Positions 48,559 to 59,195 of a stretch of 64,000 nucleotides of DNA are shown in pieces. The stretch's first letter is position 1, and every line of letters starts with the position of its first letter. Source of the stretch: Elephas maximus indicus (taxonomy: Eukaryota > Chordata > Mammalia > Proboscidea > Elephantidae). A model generated the notes under the pieces. The model was not told where the DNA came from, did not search any database, and saw nothing but the letters and a program-made list of their open reading frames with translations. The stretch is taken from the NCBI RefSeq assembly GCF_024166365.1, contig NC_064825.1, positions 103,492,480 to 103,556,479 of the forward strand, read 5' to 3'. The position numbers and the translations under genes were made by a program.

Positions 48559-49589
48559 TGTTACCATTTATCAAGAGCTTCTGTTAAGTGCTTTTATATT
48601 TTATCTCACATTTAATTCTTTCAACGACCATGTCAACTATAAATTATTATTAAAAAACTAAGCAAACAAGTTCACAAGGACACACGATATGTAGGTAGTA
48701 GAGCCAAGTTTTGGCTGTTGACTGCAACGATTACCCCCTTAATCACGACTCTAGCCTGATCTCTGAGGAGGATGAAAGGGAACTGGACCAGATGTCCTGA
48801 TTTTGTTTTTCTTATCCTTTTAAGCCCCAGGCACCTAAAACTATTCCCTTCTCTGAAAGGCAGGTCACTTGCCCCTCTGGGATCCATCCCTTCCTTCTTT
48901 TCACAATGAGTCCATGAGATCATTTGATATAATTGTTTTAAATTTCCCCCAAATGGATATTTTGATTGCTTTTTAAAATGTACTTCATGTGGTTTTTTAT
49001 GGTAACCTTCTCAACGTAAGTACTTAGATATGGTGTATGTGGGTGTGTGTAAGACATTTGGCATTTTATGTGAGAGTTGGAAAACTCATGTCCAAGTAAC
49101 ACTGGATAATACAGAGAACAAAAGATGTCTGCTGTGAAACATAATGATTTTAGGGACTCCCTGGCCCCTGCTCATAGAAAATAATCTATGAAGTAGACAA
49201 CATACCTCAATTGCAAAGCTGCAGCATGTGGTTTTGACCCAGTGGAGTAACAGTAAAGCATCTATTAGATTTACATTGTTCATGATTTTACATTTTAGAT
49301 GAGAAAGAGTCTCACCTAGGTTATACGAGATCAACACAGGCTGGAAGAAAAATGTAGGCAGATAACTTTAAACTAGTTCTTTCTTATCAATCAATTTATC
49401 ATCATTCAAGATTCTACACACTGTGAGGTTAACACTTAGGTGCTGTGGTGTTCAAAGAGTAGTAAACTTAGACTTTATGCCTGAAGACAGACTACATAAA
49501 ATCATAATGAACAATAAAAGACTGCATAGAAATAAAGTGTGATGAATTGTATGGTTCCAACTGTAGGTGATGGAAGAATTCCTTCATTT
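48559..49589. other. Intergenic, nothing clear
   Basis: 48590-48720 may be an eroded MIR or L2. No gene evidence. Confidence 0.35.
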
Positions 49590-50015
49590 TTTATTCAATT
49601 CAATTAATATTTATTGAGCACCTAACTATGTGCCTAGTTGTGAGGATACAGAGAAGAATAAGGTTAGCAAGGAAGACAGATACAAAAACTGTATAATAAA
49701 ATATGGTAAATAACTACATTAGAAAGATGTAAAAAGTGTGGAAGAGAGCATAAAAGTCAGTTAGAAAGCCAAGGTATGCACACTAAGTGGAGGGAACAGC
49801 ATATACAAAGACCAAGTTTGGCTAGAATGGCTGGAGTATAGGCACCAGGGGAGTGATGGCAAGTGAAACTGGAAAGATGAACAAGGTCCAGCTCTTGGAG
49901 AGTCATATATGCCATGATAATGACATTGGACTCGTAGACGTTTGAAAACCATTGATGGATTTCAAGCCTATGCGTGAGTTGATCAGATTTGCATTTTAGA
50001 AGTATTACAGTAACT
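49590..50015. repeat. L2-like ancient LINE remnant
   Basis: TTAATATTTATTGAGCACCTAAC, GTGGAGGGAACAGCATATAC and GGCTAGAATGGCTGGAGTATAG occur in the order seen at 23.2-23.9 kb. Confidence 0.55.
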
Positions 50016-50180
50016 GTAGCTTATATTCACTGAGGGCTTGGTATGAGCTGAACACTGTGTGCCTTGTTGCATTTAACAGAAAGATCACTTAAACCACTTT
50101 CCAGAGTTGAGAGCAGAGATAAATGAAATATGGTTGAAGTAACCAGGAAAATGTATGTAGATAATGGACATAGAAAACTC

Positions 50181-50330
50181 ATTGTAGTTGAGTCTATTCC
50201 AACTCATAATGACCCTATAGGACAGAGTAGAACTGCCCTATACAGTTTCCAAAGAGCTCCTGGTGGATTCGAACTGCTGACCTTTTGGCTGGCAGTGGTA
50301 GCTCTTAACCACTACACCACCAGAGTTTCC
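50181..50330 (-). mobile_element. AfroSINE, short form
   Basis: TTGTAGTTGAGTCTATTCCAACTC to CTACACCACCAGAGTTTCC. Confidence 0.92.
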
Positions 50331-50501
50331 AACTGACATAGAGTGGTTAGGATTTGGAGAGAGAGACAAAGAGAGGCAGGCATAACAGGTAGTGTGAAAA
50401 GTAAGAAGGATGCTCCTGTGGTGGGAATCAACTTATATTTATGAGAAGACCCCTGAGTAGAACTGAAATTATGTCCTGTTTATTGGCCAGTAAGGCTGAT
50501 T

Positions 50502-50655
50502 TTTATAGAGACCCTATTGGACAGAGTAGAACTGCCCCATATAGTTTCCAAGGAATGCCTGGAGGATTTGAACTGCTGGCCTTTTGGTTACCAGCCTTAG
50601 CTCTTAACTACTACGCCACTTGATGGCAATGGGTTTCATTTGTTTTTTTTGGGTT
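50502..50655. mobile_element. AfroSINE with 5' inversion (twin-primed)
   Basis: 50502-50620 is the 5' part in minus orientation (GACCCTATTGGACAGAG to CTACTACGCCAC). It joins directly to a plus-oriented 3' end (TTGATGGCAATGGGTTTCATTTG). Flanks TAAGGCTGATT (50491-50501) and TAAGGTTGATT (50656-50666) form an 11-bp duplication with one mismatch, so the whole composite is one insertion. Confidence 0.8.
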
Positions 50656-50666
50656 TAAGGTTGATT

Positions 50667-51500
50667 CTCACCTCCTGCTGCCAAAAATGCTTGCCAGTGA
50701 CCAGCAAACTGTAACACAGAAACAGGCAAACCTGTGAGCCCCGTATATTGTATTTGAATCATTGTTTTATAGTGAGCTATACCCTCAACCTCTTCCAGAT
50801 AGCCACTTCACCTCAGGTGTTAACATTTTCTCTACATGTTTGTAAAAATTCTTAAAGCCGTGGGGTTGGTTAAAGCCATAGGACCTGAGAGAATTTAGGA
50901 GTATATATAGTTCAAGTGCAGAAAATATCAAAGAGACTTGTTAGAAAGGGAGAAATATCAATGAGAATGGAATTCCCAAGGAAGAAATGAAGGAGAAAGG
51001 GATTCAGAGGCGGAAGATCACTTGAGAATTTCTAAGACAAAAATATGGTGAGAAAACATTGAGAATGGGAAGTAACCTTAGTTACTTATTAATTAATTAA
51101 TTACTTACTAATTACCTCAGTAATTAATATAATAGTTATTAATGTTAAAAATGGTGATTATTTTTTCAATGTGGTATACTTGAAACAACATGTGAATTGG
51201 AATACAATGGTCTGGCTCTAGTCCTGGGTTCACTCCTTCTGGGAGGCTTGGCTAATTTACAACCTTTTTGAGCCTCATTTTTCTTATTTGTAATATGAGG
51301 ATCATGGAGTGTTTGTAGGGTCATTTGAATCGTGTCTTGTAAAAACTACTAAACAGCAAATGAATAAAAATTTACTAAGTGACTAAACAAATACTTACAT
51401 ACATAAATAAGTAAATCAGTCAGATAATATGTGTGAAAGGGTTCTATAAACCACCAGGTGTTAGACACACATGTGACACTGGTTTAATGCTTGCATTTGT
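50667..51500. other. Region upstream of OR4B1
   Basis: Contains a MIR-like piece at 51195-51345 and a TTAA-rich run near 51085-51130. A 5' non-coding exon of OR4B1 may lie here or further left, but I cannot pick it. Confidence 0.4.
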
Positions 51501-51509
51501 TTTGTCACA

Positions 51510-51524
51510 AGGTTCTTCTCTCAG
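51510..51524 (+). promoter_or_regulatory. OR4B1: Splice acceptor of the OR4B1 coding exon
   Basis: GGTTCTTCTCTCAG ends at 51524, 24 bases before the ATG. Its position is typical for the single coding exon of an OR gene. Confidence 0.6.
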
Positions 51525-51548
51525 ATCCATCTTCTCCAAATATAATTC

Positions 51549-52475
51549 ATGGCTGGTACAAATAATGTGACTGAATTAATTCTCACTGGCCTTTTCCAGG
51601 ATCCAGAAGTACAGAGAGCGTGCTTTGTGGTGTTCCTTCCCGTGTACCTGGCCATGGTGGTGGGCAATGGCCTCATCGTGTTGACAGTCAGTATCAGCAA
51701 GAGTCTGCATTCCCCCATGTACTTCTTCCTGAGCTACCTGTCCGTGGTGGAGATCAGTTATTCCTCCACTCTTGTCCCTAAGTTCATCACAGACTTAATG
51801 ACCAAGATCAAAACCATTTCCCTGAAGGGCTGTCTGGCTCAGATATTCTTCTTCCACTTCTTTGGGGTTGCTGAGATCCTTTTGCTTGTGGCGATGGCCT
51901 ATGACCGCTATGTGGCCATCTGCAAGCCTCTTCATTATATGAAGATTATGAGCCGTGGACTGTGTCATGTACTAGTGGCTGGTTCCTGGCTGGGGGGCTT
52001 TTTACACTCCATAATTCAGGTTCTTATCACCATCCAATTGCCCTTCTGTGGCCCCAACATAATTGACCACTACTTCTGTGACCTTCAGCCGTTATTCAAG
52101 CTTGCCTGCACTGACACATTTGTGGAGGGGGTCAGTGTATTGGCCAACAGTGGCTTAATTGCCTTGTGTTCCTTCTTCATCTTGGTATCCTCCTATATTG
52201 TCATCTTGGTCAACTTGAGGAATCATTCTGCAGAGGGGAGGCGCAAAGCCCTCTCTACATGTGCCTCCCACATCACAGTGGTCATCTTGTTCTTCGGACC
52301 TGCCATCTTCCTCTACATGCGGCCCTCTTCTACGTTCACTGAAGACAAACTAGTGGCTGTGTTCTACACCATCATCACCCCCATGCTGAACCCCATCATC
52401 TACACACTCAGAAATGCAGAGGTGAAAGTTGCTATGAGGAGGTTGTGGGGCAAGAAGAACTCAGTGGTGGTGTGA
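51549..52475 (+). CDS. OR4B1: Olfactory receptor OR4B1, intact
   Basis: An odorant receptor of olfactory cilia (class II, family 4), 308 aa, the usual OR4 length. It starts MAGTNNVTELILTGLFQDPE (N-glycosylation NVT). Landmarks: GNGLIVLTV (TM1), PMYFFLSYLSVVEISYSS (TM2), [21 protein letters not shown]-type TM4 end, [40 protein letters not shown] (TM6), PMLNPIIYTLRNAEV (TM7). From memory it is close to human OR4B1 along its length, including GLFQDP, EISYSS, FFHFFGVAEILL and CTDTFVEGV. The gene order beside PTPRJ supports orthology. AATAAA at 52565-52570 is a possible poly(A) signal. Confidence 0.95.
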   Translation: MAGTNNVTELILTGLFQDPEVQRACFVVFLPVYLAMVVGNGLIVLTVSISKSLHSPMYFFLSYLSVVEISYSSTLVPKFITDLMTKIKTISLKGCLAQIFFFHFFGVAEILLLVAMAYDRYVAICKPLHYMKIMSRGLCHVLVAGSWLGGFLHSIIQVLITIQLPFCGPNIIDHYFCDLQPLFKLACTDTFVEGVSVLANSGLIALCSFFILVSSYIVILVNLRNHSAEGRRKALSTCASHITVVILFFGPAIFLYMRPSSTFTEDKLVAVFYTIITPMLNPIIYTLRNAEVKVAMRRLWGKKNSVVV

Positions 52476-53702
52476 AAATGGGAAAGTTGTAAATAACACG
52501 TATGTCTTATTATTTTATGTACTGGAAATGGATTTTGATTTTAGTAGAACATCCAAAATGGTTGAATAAATGTAAGGACTTAATGTTACTACTGGTGTGA
52601 TTTCCTTAATAACCAAAGACTCCTTGTATCCCGATGTAATAGATGAAGGACAGAGGTCAGATTGTCTCAATTGAATCTTAAGAAAATTGATGGGCTCCAT
52701 GATATCCACCAACATAATGGGACTGGGTAATATGAAAACTTAAACCGCATGCAAAAGAAAACATTTTTACGAATGTTTTTGTAGGTTTAAAATCCTTTCT
52801 CCTGAGACATGGCCATTTTACATACTTTGTCATTGCCCTTATCACTTTAATTGTAATTATTTTATATGTGTTTCTCTCTCACTAGACTCAAGGGCATAAC
52901 TGTCCCTTCTTCTTCTTTTCAGGTCTAAATGTTGTGCACATAGTTGGTGGTTTACAAATGCTTGTTGAATAAACAACCATCTAGGATCTGTGGGGCAATC
53001 CCTTCTATGTCAAATCTTACAGATTCTTTTTGAAAACTTTCATGATGAGGAGCACATCTCTTCCTGTTAAAATTTTGAGAGCTCAGGCTCTGAAATTCAT
53101 TAGGTTGTTTTGATTGTCTCTCAGTCACACTTTAGCTCCAGATCACTTCTCGGAACAACTGTTTTCTCATAAATATAATAAGATTAACAATAGTATGAAT
53201 TTAGGAAGATTGTTTTGAATATAAATGATATAATAAACATATAAAACCTTCTAGCAAAAAAACCTGATGCAATGTTTTTTGCTCAATAAACTCATCATAT
53301 TAGTGCCAGTGTCATTATTTTTATTTTGTGTGATGCCTACATCCCAGGCCATACACTAGTCTCTTTTCTGCCCTGTAGAGCTATAGACCTACACTTGATC
53401 CTATTCTTAAAGCTTTCAAGTGTTTGAAGGCAGTTCGATCCTTTTGTTTTGAGACTTCTCTGGGCTAAACATCCTCTGTTGCTCAATTGCTCTTGAGTGC
53501 CTAGCACTGTGCCTGGAATATGATGCGGGCTCAGTAAATATTTGTTAAATAAATATTGGCTGTAATGCAGTTTCCCTATTTTCTTTTTGGCTGAATATTC
53601 TTATATTTTGTTAATATATATCTTAAAGTATTTGGTCCAGAACTAAACTCAGTGGAACTACTCTCTCTTTCTTTCAATGCCTTGATTATATCGAGGTGGG
53701 CT
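52476..53702. other. Intergenic downstream of OR4B1
   Basis: L2-like tails at 52925-52975 (GCTTGTTGAATAAAC) and 53490-53562 (CAGTAAATATTTGTTAAATAAA). The rest shows nothing I recognise. Confidence 0.45.
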
Positions 53703-53715
53703 AGGACTTTAGGAT

Positions 53716-53963
53716 TGTTTGTTCTTTTGGCAGTCCATGGTATATTCAATATTCTTCACCAGAACTATAATTCAAAGGTGTCCATTCTTCTCTGGTCTTC
53801 CTTATTCATTGTTCAGCTTTCACATTCATATGAGGTGACTGAAAATAGCATGGCTTGGGTCAGGTGCATCTTTGTCTTCAAGCGAGACTATGTCTCACAT
53901 ATTTTGGACGTGTGAGGGTTGCTATGAGTCGGAACCAACTCAACGGCACCTAATAACAACAAC
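53716..53963. mobile_element. RTE LINE with 5' inversion (twin-primed), 248 bp
   Basis: 53716-53881 is RTE sequence on the minus strand (TTTGTTCTTTTGGCAGTCC to GGTGCATCTTTGTCTTCAAG). 53882-53963 is the RTE 3' part on the plus strand (CGAGACTATGTCTCACATATTTTGG, then the GAGTCGGAACCAACTCAACGGCACC tail with CAA units). AGGACTTTAGGAT (53703-53715) and AGGACTTTAAGAT (53964-53976) flank the whole, with one mismatch. Confidence 0.88.
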
Positions 53964-53976
53964 AGGACTTTAAGAT

Positions 53977-55001
53977 GCAGGCTGGGATGGGAGACCTTTA
54001 CTAATGTGAAGGTTTGTTTCCTCACTGACAGCTACTGACAGAACGTCATCAGGGAACTCTGAGTTATTGGACACTGCATGGACAGATAATATCTCCTTTA
54101 ACTCAACTGTCACAATACTCAGGGATTATCTCACCTCCTGAGGGCTGACCTTTGGTGGGTCTGCAGAGAGCTCATTACTCACTTTGATCTGTCTGGAAAA
54201 ATCACAGGAATCAAAGGAAAACTTTTTTTTTTTAATTGTTTTAAGGGCAGAGAATTTTGTGACAATTTAAAAATGCCTTCTCATTTCACAGAAGTAGAAT
54301 CAATCTAATTATGCCACTTAACATTGTTGAGCCCATATAGTTAACTCTCAATTTTTGATTCTGTCATAATACGTAACAAAATAAAATATATATTTTTTAG
54401 ATAATAAATATAATCTCTATGTAGAAAAATTGGTAGACTGCCTTAGACTACTCTGCATATATAATTTTGTATTCTTTTCCCATTTATTATTTGTATCTCT
54501 TTAGGAATAGTTTTGACTGTATATAACAACAACAACAAAAAAGCCACTTAATGAGTTAGAAGTATGGAGATGAAGAGATTTAAAGAGATCCCATATTATC
54601 AGAAATACAGACTCTGTTCTCTTCGGCATGTATGTTCAACTTCAAGACCCCAAATGGCTGCTAGTGGTCTATACCAACCATGTCCGGTAGAACTTTATGA
54701 AATGATGGAGATGTTCTCTATCTGTGCTGTCTAACATGGCGGTGACTATTAGCACTTGAAATGTGGCTGGTATGATCAAAGAAGTGAATTTCGATTTTTA
54801 TTTAATTTCAATACATGTAGATTTAAATAGTCACACGTAGTTAGTGAATGCCATATTGGACAACCCAGCTCTGGTACTTCATCTATATTCCAAGAGACAG
54901 GAAGGGAGGAGGTGAGATAAATTTATCACTTTCTCTTCTAAGGATGTTTCCCAAAAGTGCCACACAGCACCTCTGCATCCATTTACTGAATTGAGCTTAA
55001 T
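53977..55001. other. Intergenic; one DNA-transposon remnant
   Basis: 54690-54880 (CTGTGCTGTCTAACATGG, CACTTGAAATGTGGCTGG, GCCATATTGGACAACCCAG) is a hAT-like non-autonomous element with inverted ends. The remainder is unrecognised. Confidence 0.5.
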
Positions 55002-55006
55002 CACAC

Positions 55007-55516
55007 TGTAATGGGTTGAATTGTGTCCCCCCAGAATGTGTGTCAAATTGAATAGGCCATGATTCCCAGTATTGTGTGATTGTCCACCATTTTGTCACCT
55101 GATGTGAGTTTTCCTGTGTGTTGTAAATCCTATCTCTATGATGTTGATTAGGTAGGATTTGCTGCAGTCATGTTAATGGGGCAGAGCTCAATCTAAAAGA
55201 TTAGATTGTGTTTTAAGCCAATCTCTTTCGTGATATAAAAGAGAGACAGGGGGATTTCATACCACCAAGAAACAAAAGCCATGAGAGTAACGCATCCTTC
55301 TGACCTGGGGTCCCTGCGCTGAGAAGCTCCTAGATCAGGGGAAAGTTGATGACAAGGACTTTCCTCCAGAGTTGACAGAGAGAGAAAGACTTCCCCTGGA
55401 GCTGGCACCCTGAATTTGGGCTTTTGGCCTACTAGACTGCAAGAGAATAAATTTGTGTTCGTTAAAGCCATCAGCTTGAGGCATTTCTGTTACAGCAGCA
55501 CTAAATAACTAAGACA
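55007..55516 (+). mobile_element. ERVL/MaLR-type solo LTR, 510 bp
   Basis: Starts TGTAATGGGTTGAATTGTG and ends CTAAATAACTAAGACA, with the TG...CA ends of an LTR. CACAC is duplicated at 55002-55006 and 55517-55521, the 5-bp size expected for ERVL-type integration. It has GATATAAAAG (TATA, about 55232) and AATAAA near the right end. No internal retroviral genes are present. Confidence 0.85.
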
Positions 55517-55663
55517 CACACTGTCATCCTGTTCTTCAAAGGAAAATCAAGGTTCTCTTACAGAATTAAGTGACATGGATTCTGGGCTGACTGAAAACAC
55601 CACCTGTTTACTCTATTTCACTTCTTGGCTGCTCAGCAAACACCTAGTCCATTCTCTCTATAT

Positions 55664-55879
55664 TATCTGATTCATAGCAACACTATAGGACAGAGTAGAA
55701 CTGCCCCATAGGATCTCCTAGGCTGTGAATCTTTACAGAAGCTGACTGCCAAATCTTTCTCTCACAGAAGGGCTGGAGTTTTTGAACCACTGACCTTTCC
55801 TTTAGCTACTGGGTTCTTAACCACTGTGACATTAGGGTTGTTATGAGTTGGAATGGACTTGATGGCAATGGGTTTGGTT
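55664..55879. mobile_element. AfroSINE, long form, with 5' inversion (twin-primed)
   Basis: 55664-55837 is an almost complete 5' part in minus orientation. It joins to a plus-oriented 3' end (AGGGTTGTTATGAGTTGGAATGG...GGTTTGGTT). The 12-bp duplication TTCTCTCTATAT is perfect at 55652-55663 and 55880-55891, so the inverted structure is one insertion. Confidence 0.88.
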
Positions 55880-56164
55880 TTCTCTCTATATATTTAAAAA
55901 GTCTCTATTAAATAAAATCAAACTGTTCCATGTACAGTTCAAAGAGAGACAACCAAAGTCATTCTCTGCTCCTACTTCCAGCTCTGAGTTCAAGACCTCT
56001 GGGTGATCTCTTGGTCAGATTTAGATGTAGCTCCTTATGATCCAGCAACCTATGACTACCTGATAAACTTAACTATTTTCAACATACTCCATGTACAACG
56101 GGAAGGTTATAAAATAATCATAATACAGCTTTAGTTTGGAAAAGGGAGGTGAAACAACATAAAA

Positions 56165-56580
56165 AATACATTTTTTAAAATAAAATTTTATTGAATTTTT
56201 AGTGAAAGTTATACAGCAAGTTAAGTTCCAATTTGACGATTTATGCACAAATTGTTCAGTGAGGTTAGTTACATTTATCATAATATGTCAACATTCTCTT
56301 TAATTGTGTTCTGTTTGTTCCATTTCCAGTACTCTGTTTCCCTGTCCCCTTAACGTCTCATCTTTGCTTTTGAGTAATTGTTGACATTTTGGTCTCATAC
56401 TGATGATTTTTAAGTAGTGCACCAATCTTATGGTTAAATCCTTTATTTTGTGTGCACTCTGTACCTACCTGTATACCAATACACCTGTATATACTCGTTT
56501 TTACTTTGGTTGTGCTGTGCTCACTCATATACAGTTGGTGCCACTTTTCCCATCACCAAAAATAACAAGACGCTAGGATC
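56165..56580 (-). mobile_element. L1 3' UTR fragment
   Basis: AATTTTTAGTGAAAGTTATACAGC, TTCTGTTTGTTCCATTTCC and a T-rich left end resemble an L1 3' UTR in antisense. It borders duplication copy B. Confidence 0.55.
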
Positions 56581-58160
56581 TAATTCCTGCTCTACTAGAA
56601 GGATGTTTTGTTGTCATCTCTCTTTACGGTGCTTAGTTGATTGCTTACTAAGTCAACACTGTAGATAGTATAAGGAACTGAATTTTAAAATTTATTTGAA
56701 TTTACATTAAAGCAATTAAAACATTTTGAAATAATAAAATTTTGGATATATTGGGTTAAATAAAATATATCATTAAAATTAGTCCCACCTGTTTCTTTTA
56801 CTTTTTTATGTGACTACTAAAACAAATGAAAACCCAGAAAGGCAAGTTAACTTCATCTATATCATATAGCTCATCATTGGTGGAGCATAGGTTCATCACT
56901 GATGTATTCCTTTTACCCTGAGCTACACTATGTTACATAAATGTGTAATTTTCACTAGCCTTTTAAAAATATTAAAAATAACTTTGGAAGCTTCTTTATT
57001 GTTCTAGGGTCTCTGGCATAGAAACTTCTACTTTAACTACTAAGACAAAGTATGCCTTAGTAAGAAGACAGACACCAGTCCCTCTGTTTAGTGGTGTCCT
57101 GACTGCAGAAGGCGATAACTATGCCCATGGAAGATACATTGGCCTCATAACTAAATAGTAATTAATGCTATAGGAATCTGTGTGTGGTGCAAATGATTCA
57201 TTGCTTGACTACTAGCCAAAAGGTTGGCAGTTCAAACCACCCAGGGGCTCCTTAGGAGACAGACCTGGCAATCTGTTTCTAAAAGGTCAGGCCTTTGAAA
57301 ATCCTATGGAGCAGTTCTACTCTGCACACATGGGGTGGCCATGAGTTGGAATTGACCCAAAAGCAGCTAACAATTTATGCTATCAGATGGGCAGAGTCTA
57401 AGGAAATGTTTCAGACTGGAGAACATATTCAAACTCTGCCATTTCTCTTGTCAGGGCCTAGGGCTCAGTAGGATCCTTTACCTTACCCTTTCTCCCCCTG
57501 ACTATCCACCTGCCTTCTAAATTGCTTCCCCTGTTGAAAGTTTTTACCACAGATGCAAGTAACTTCCCCCAGTGTATTGGTCAAGTGTAGGAGAGGACTT
57601 TCCAGAAGGGACTCTTTTGCTTCTTATGGTCTCTTGGGGAGAATAGCTCTGGGTTTCCTGTCTGATACTCATCCTTTAATCTAACAACGAGACTATGATT
57701 TATCATCCACTTTCTATGTGTCCTGCACTATTGAAGGTACTTTTATGAATTCTGATTTGTTTTTAGGACCTCAGTTGAGTTGGATTGGATTAATCATAAT
57801 CATTGTTTCAAGAACCACTAACATCATTGCTCCATTCCTGACCTACTTGGTTTTAACTAATTAATCAGTTTAATATGTAAATGAAAATCTGTAAACAAAT
57901 ACCTAATCCAAGGATTAGACTTTACGAGTTCCTTACATCTACCTTAGTGTGTCTTCCCTAGCCCATCCTGTTGCTTCCTCTAGAATGTCAAGAGGTAATT
58001 ATATACTAAATATTGTGCATTTTATTCTGTTTTAAATTTATAATTTGCTAAGACTGAACATTTTTTTTTCATGCATTTACTGGCTATTTGAATATTTCTT
58101 GTGTGAAATTCTTGTTTTTTGGTCCATTTTAAAAATTGGATTACCTATTTTTTCTTACTG
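56581..58160 (+). repeat. Segmental duplication, copy B
   Basis: Aligns with 35997-36936 and 38851-39530. The junction TGCC|TTCTAA at 57511-57520 marks a 1.9-kb deletion relative to copy A, at a GCC shared by both break ends. The last 130 bases of the match (AACATT...CATTTACTGGCTATTTG) look like an old antisense L1 remnant present in both copies. Confidence 0.92.
57170..57373 (+). mobile_element. AfroSINE, long form (shared with copy A)
   Basis: AGGAATCTGTGTGTGGTGCAAATG head and tail GGAATTGACCCAAAAGCAGCTAAC. Same insertion as at 36588. Confidence 0.92.
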
Positions 58161-58194
58161 ATTTGTAGGGGTTATTTTAATTTGTTTTTCTTTT
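58161..58194. other. Junction of copy B with the L1 3' end
   Basis: A short T-rich stretch. The L1 poly(A) tail cannot be separated cleanly from target sequence. Confidence 0.4.
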
Positions 58195-59112
58195 TAGTTT
58201 TTTTATTAACTTTTATTGAGCTTCAAGTGAACGTTTACAAATCAAGTCAGACTGTCACATATAAGTTTATATACACCTTACTCCATACTCACCACTTGCT
58301 CTCCCCCTAATGAGTCAGCCCTTCCAGTCTCTCCTTTCATGACAATTTTGTCAGGTTCCAACTCTCTCTTTCCTCCCATCCCACCTCCAGACAAGAGATG
58401 CTAACAGTCTCAAGTGTCCACCTGATAAAAATAGCTCACTCTTATCAGCATCTCCCTCCTACCCACTGTCCAGTCCCTTTCATGTCTGATGAGTTGTCTT
58501 CGGGAACGGTTCCTGTCCGGGGCCAACAGAAGGTTTGGAGACCATGACCACCAGGATTCCTCTAGTCTCAGTCAGACCATTAAGTATGGTCTTTTTGTGA
58601 GAATTTGGGGTCTGCATCCCACTGATCTCCTGCTCCCTCAGGGGTTCTCTGTTGTGCTCCCTGTCAGGGCAGTCATCGATTGTGGCCGGGCACCAACTAG
58701 TTCTTCTGGTCTCAGGATGATGTAAGTCTCTGGTTCATGTGGCCCTTTCTGTTTCTTGGGCTCTTAGTTATCGTGTGACCTTGGTGTTCTTCATTCTCCT
58801 TTGCTCCAGGTGGGTTGAGACCAATTGATGCATCTTAGATGGCCGCTTGTTAGCATTTAAGACCCCAGACGCCACATTTCAAAGTGGGATGCAGAATGTT
58901 TTCATAATAGAATTATTTTGCCAATTGAGTTAGAAGTCCCCTTAAACCATGGTCCCCCAACCCCAGCCCTTGCTCCGCTGACCTTTGAAGCCTTCAGTTT
59001 ATCCCGGAAACTTCTTTGCTTTTGGTCCAGTCCAGTAGAGCTGATCTTCCATGTATTGAGTATTGTCCTTCCCTTCACCTAAAGCAGTTCTTATCTACTA
59101 ACTAATCAGTAA

Positions 59113-59145
59113 AAAACCCTCTCCCTCCCTCCCTCCCTCCCCCCC
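59113..59145 (+). repeat. (CCCT)n simple repeat in the L1 3' UTR
   Basis: CTCCCTCCCTCC units ending in a C run. On the minus strand this is a G-rich (AGGG)n tract, which is characteristic of L1 3' UTRs. Confidence 0.85.
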
Positions 59146-59195
59146 ATAACCACAAAAGTATGTGTTCTTCTCAGTTTATACTATTTCTCAAGATC

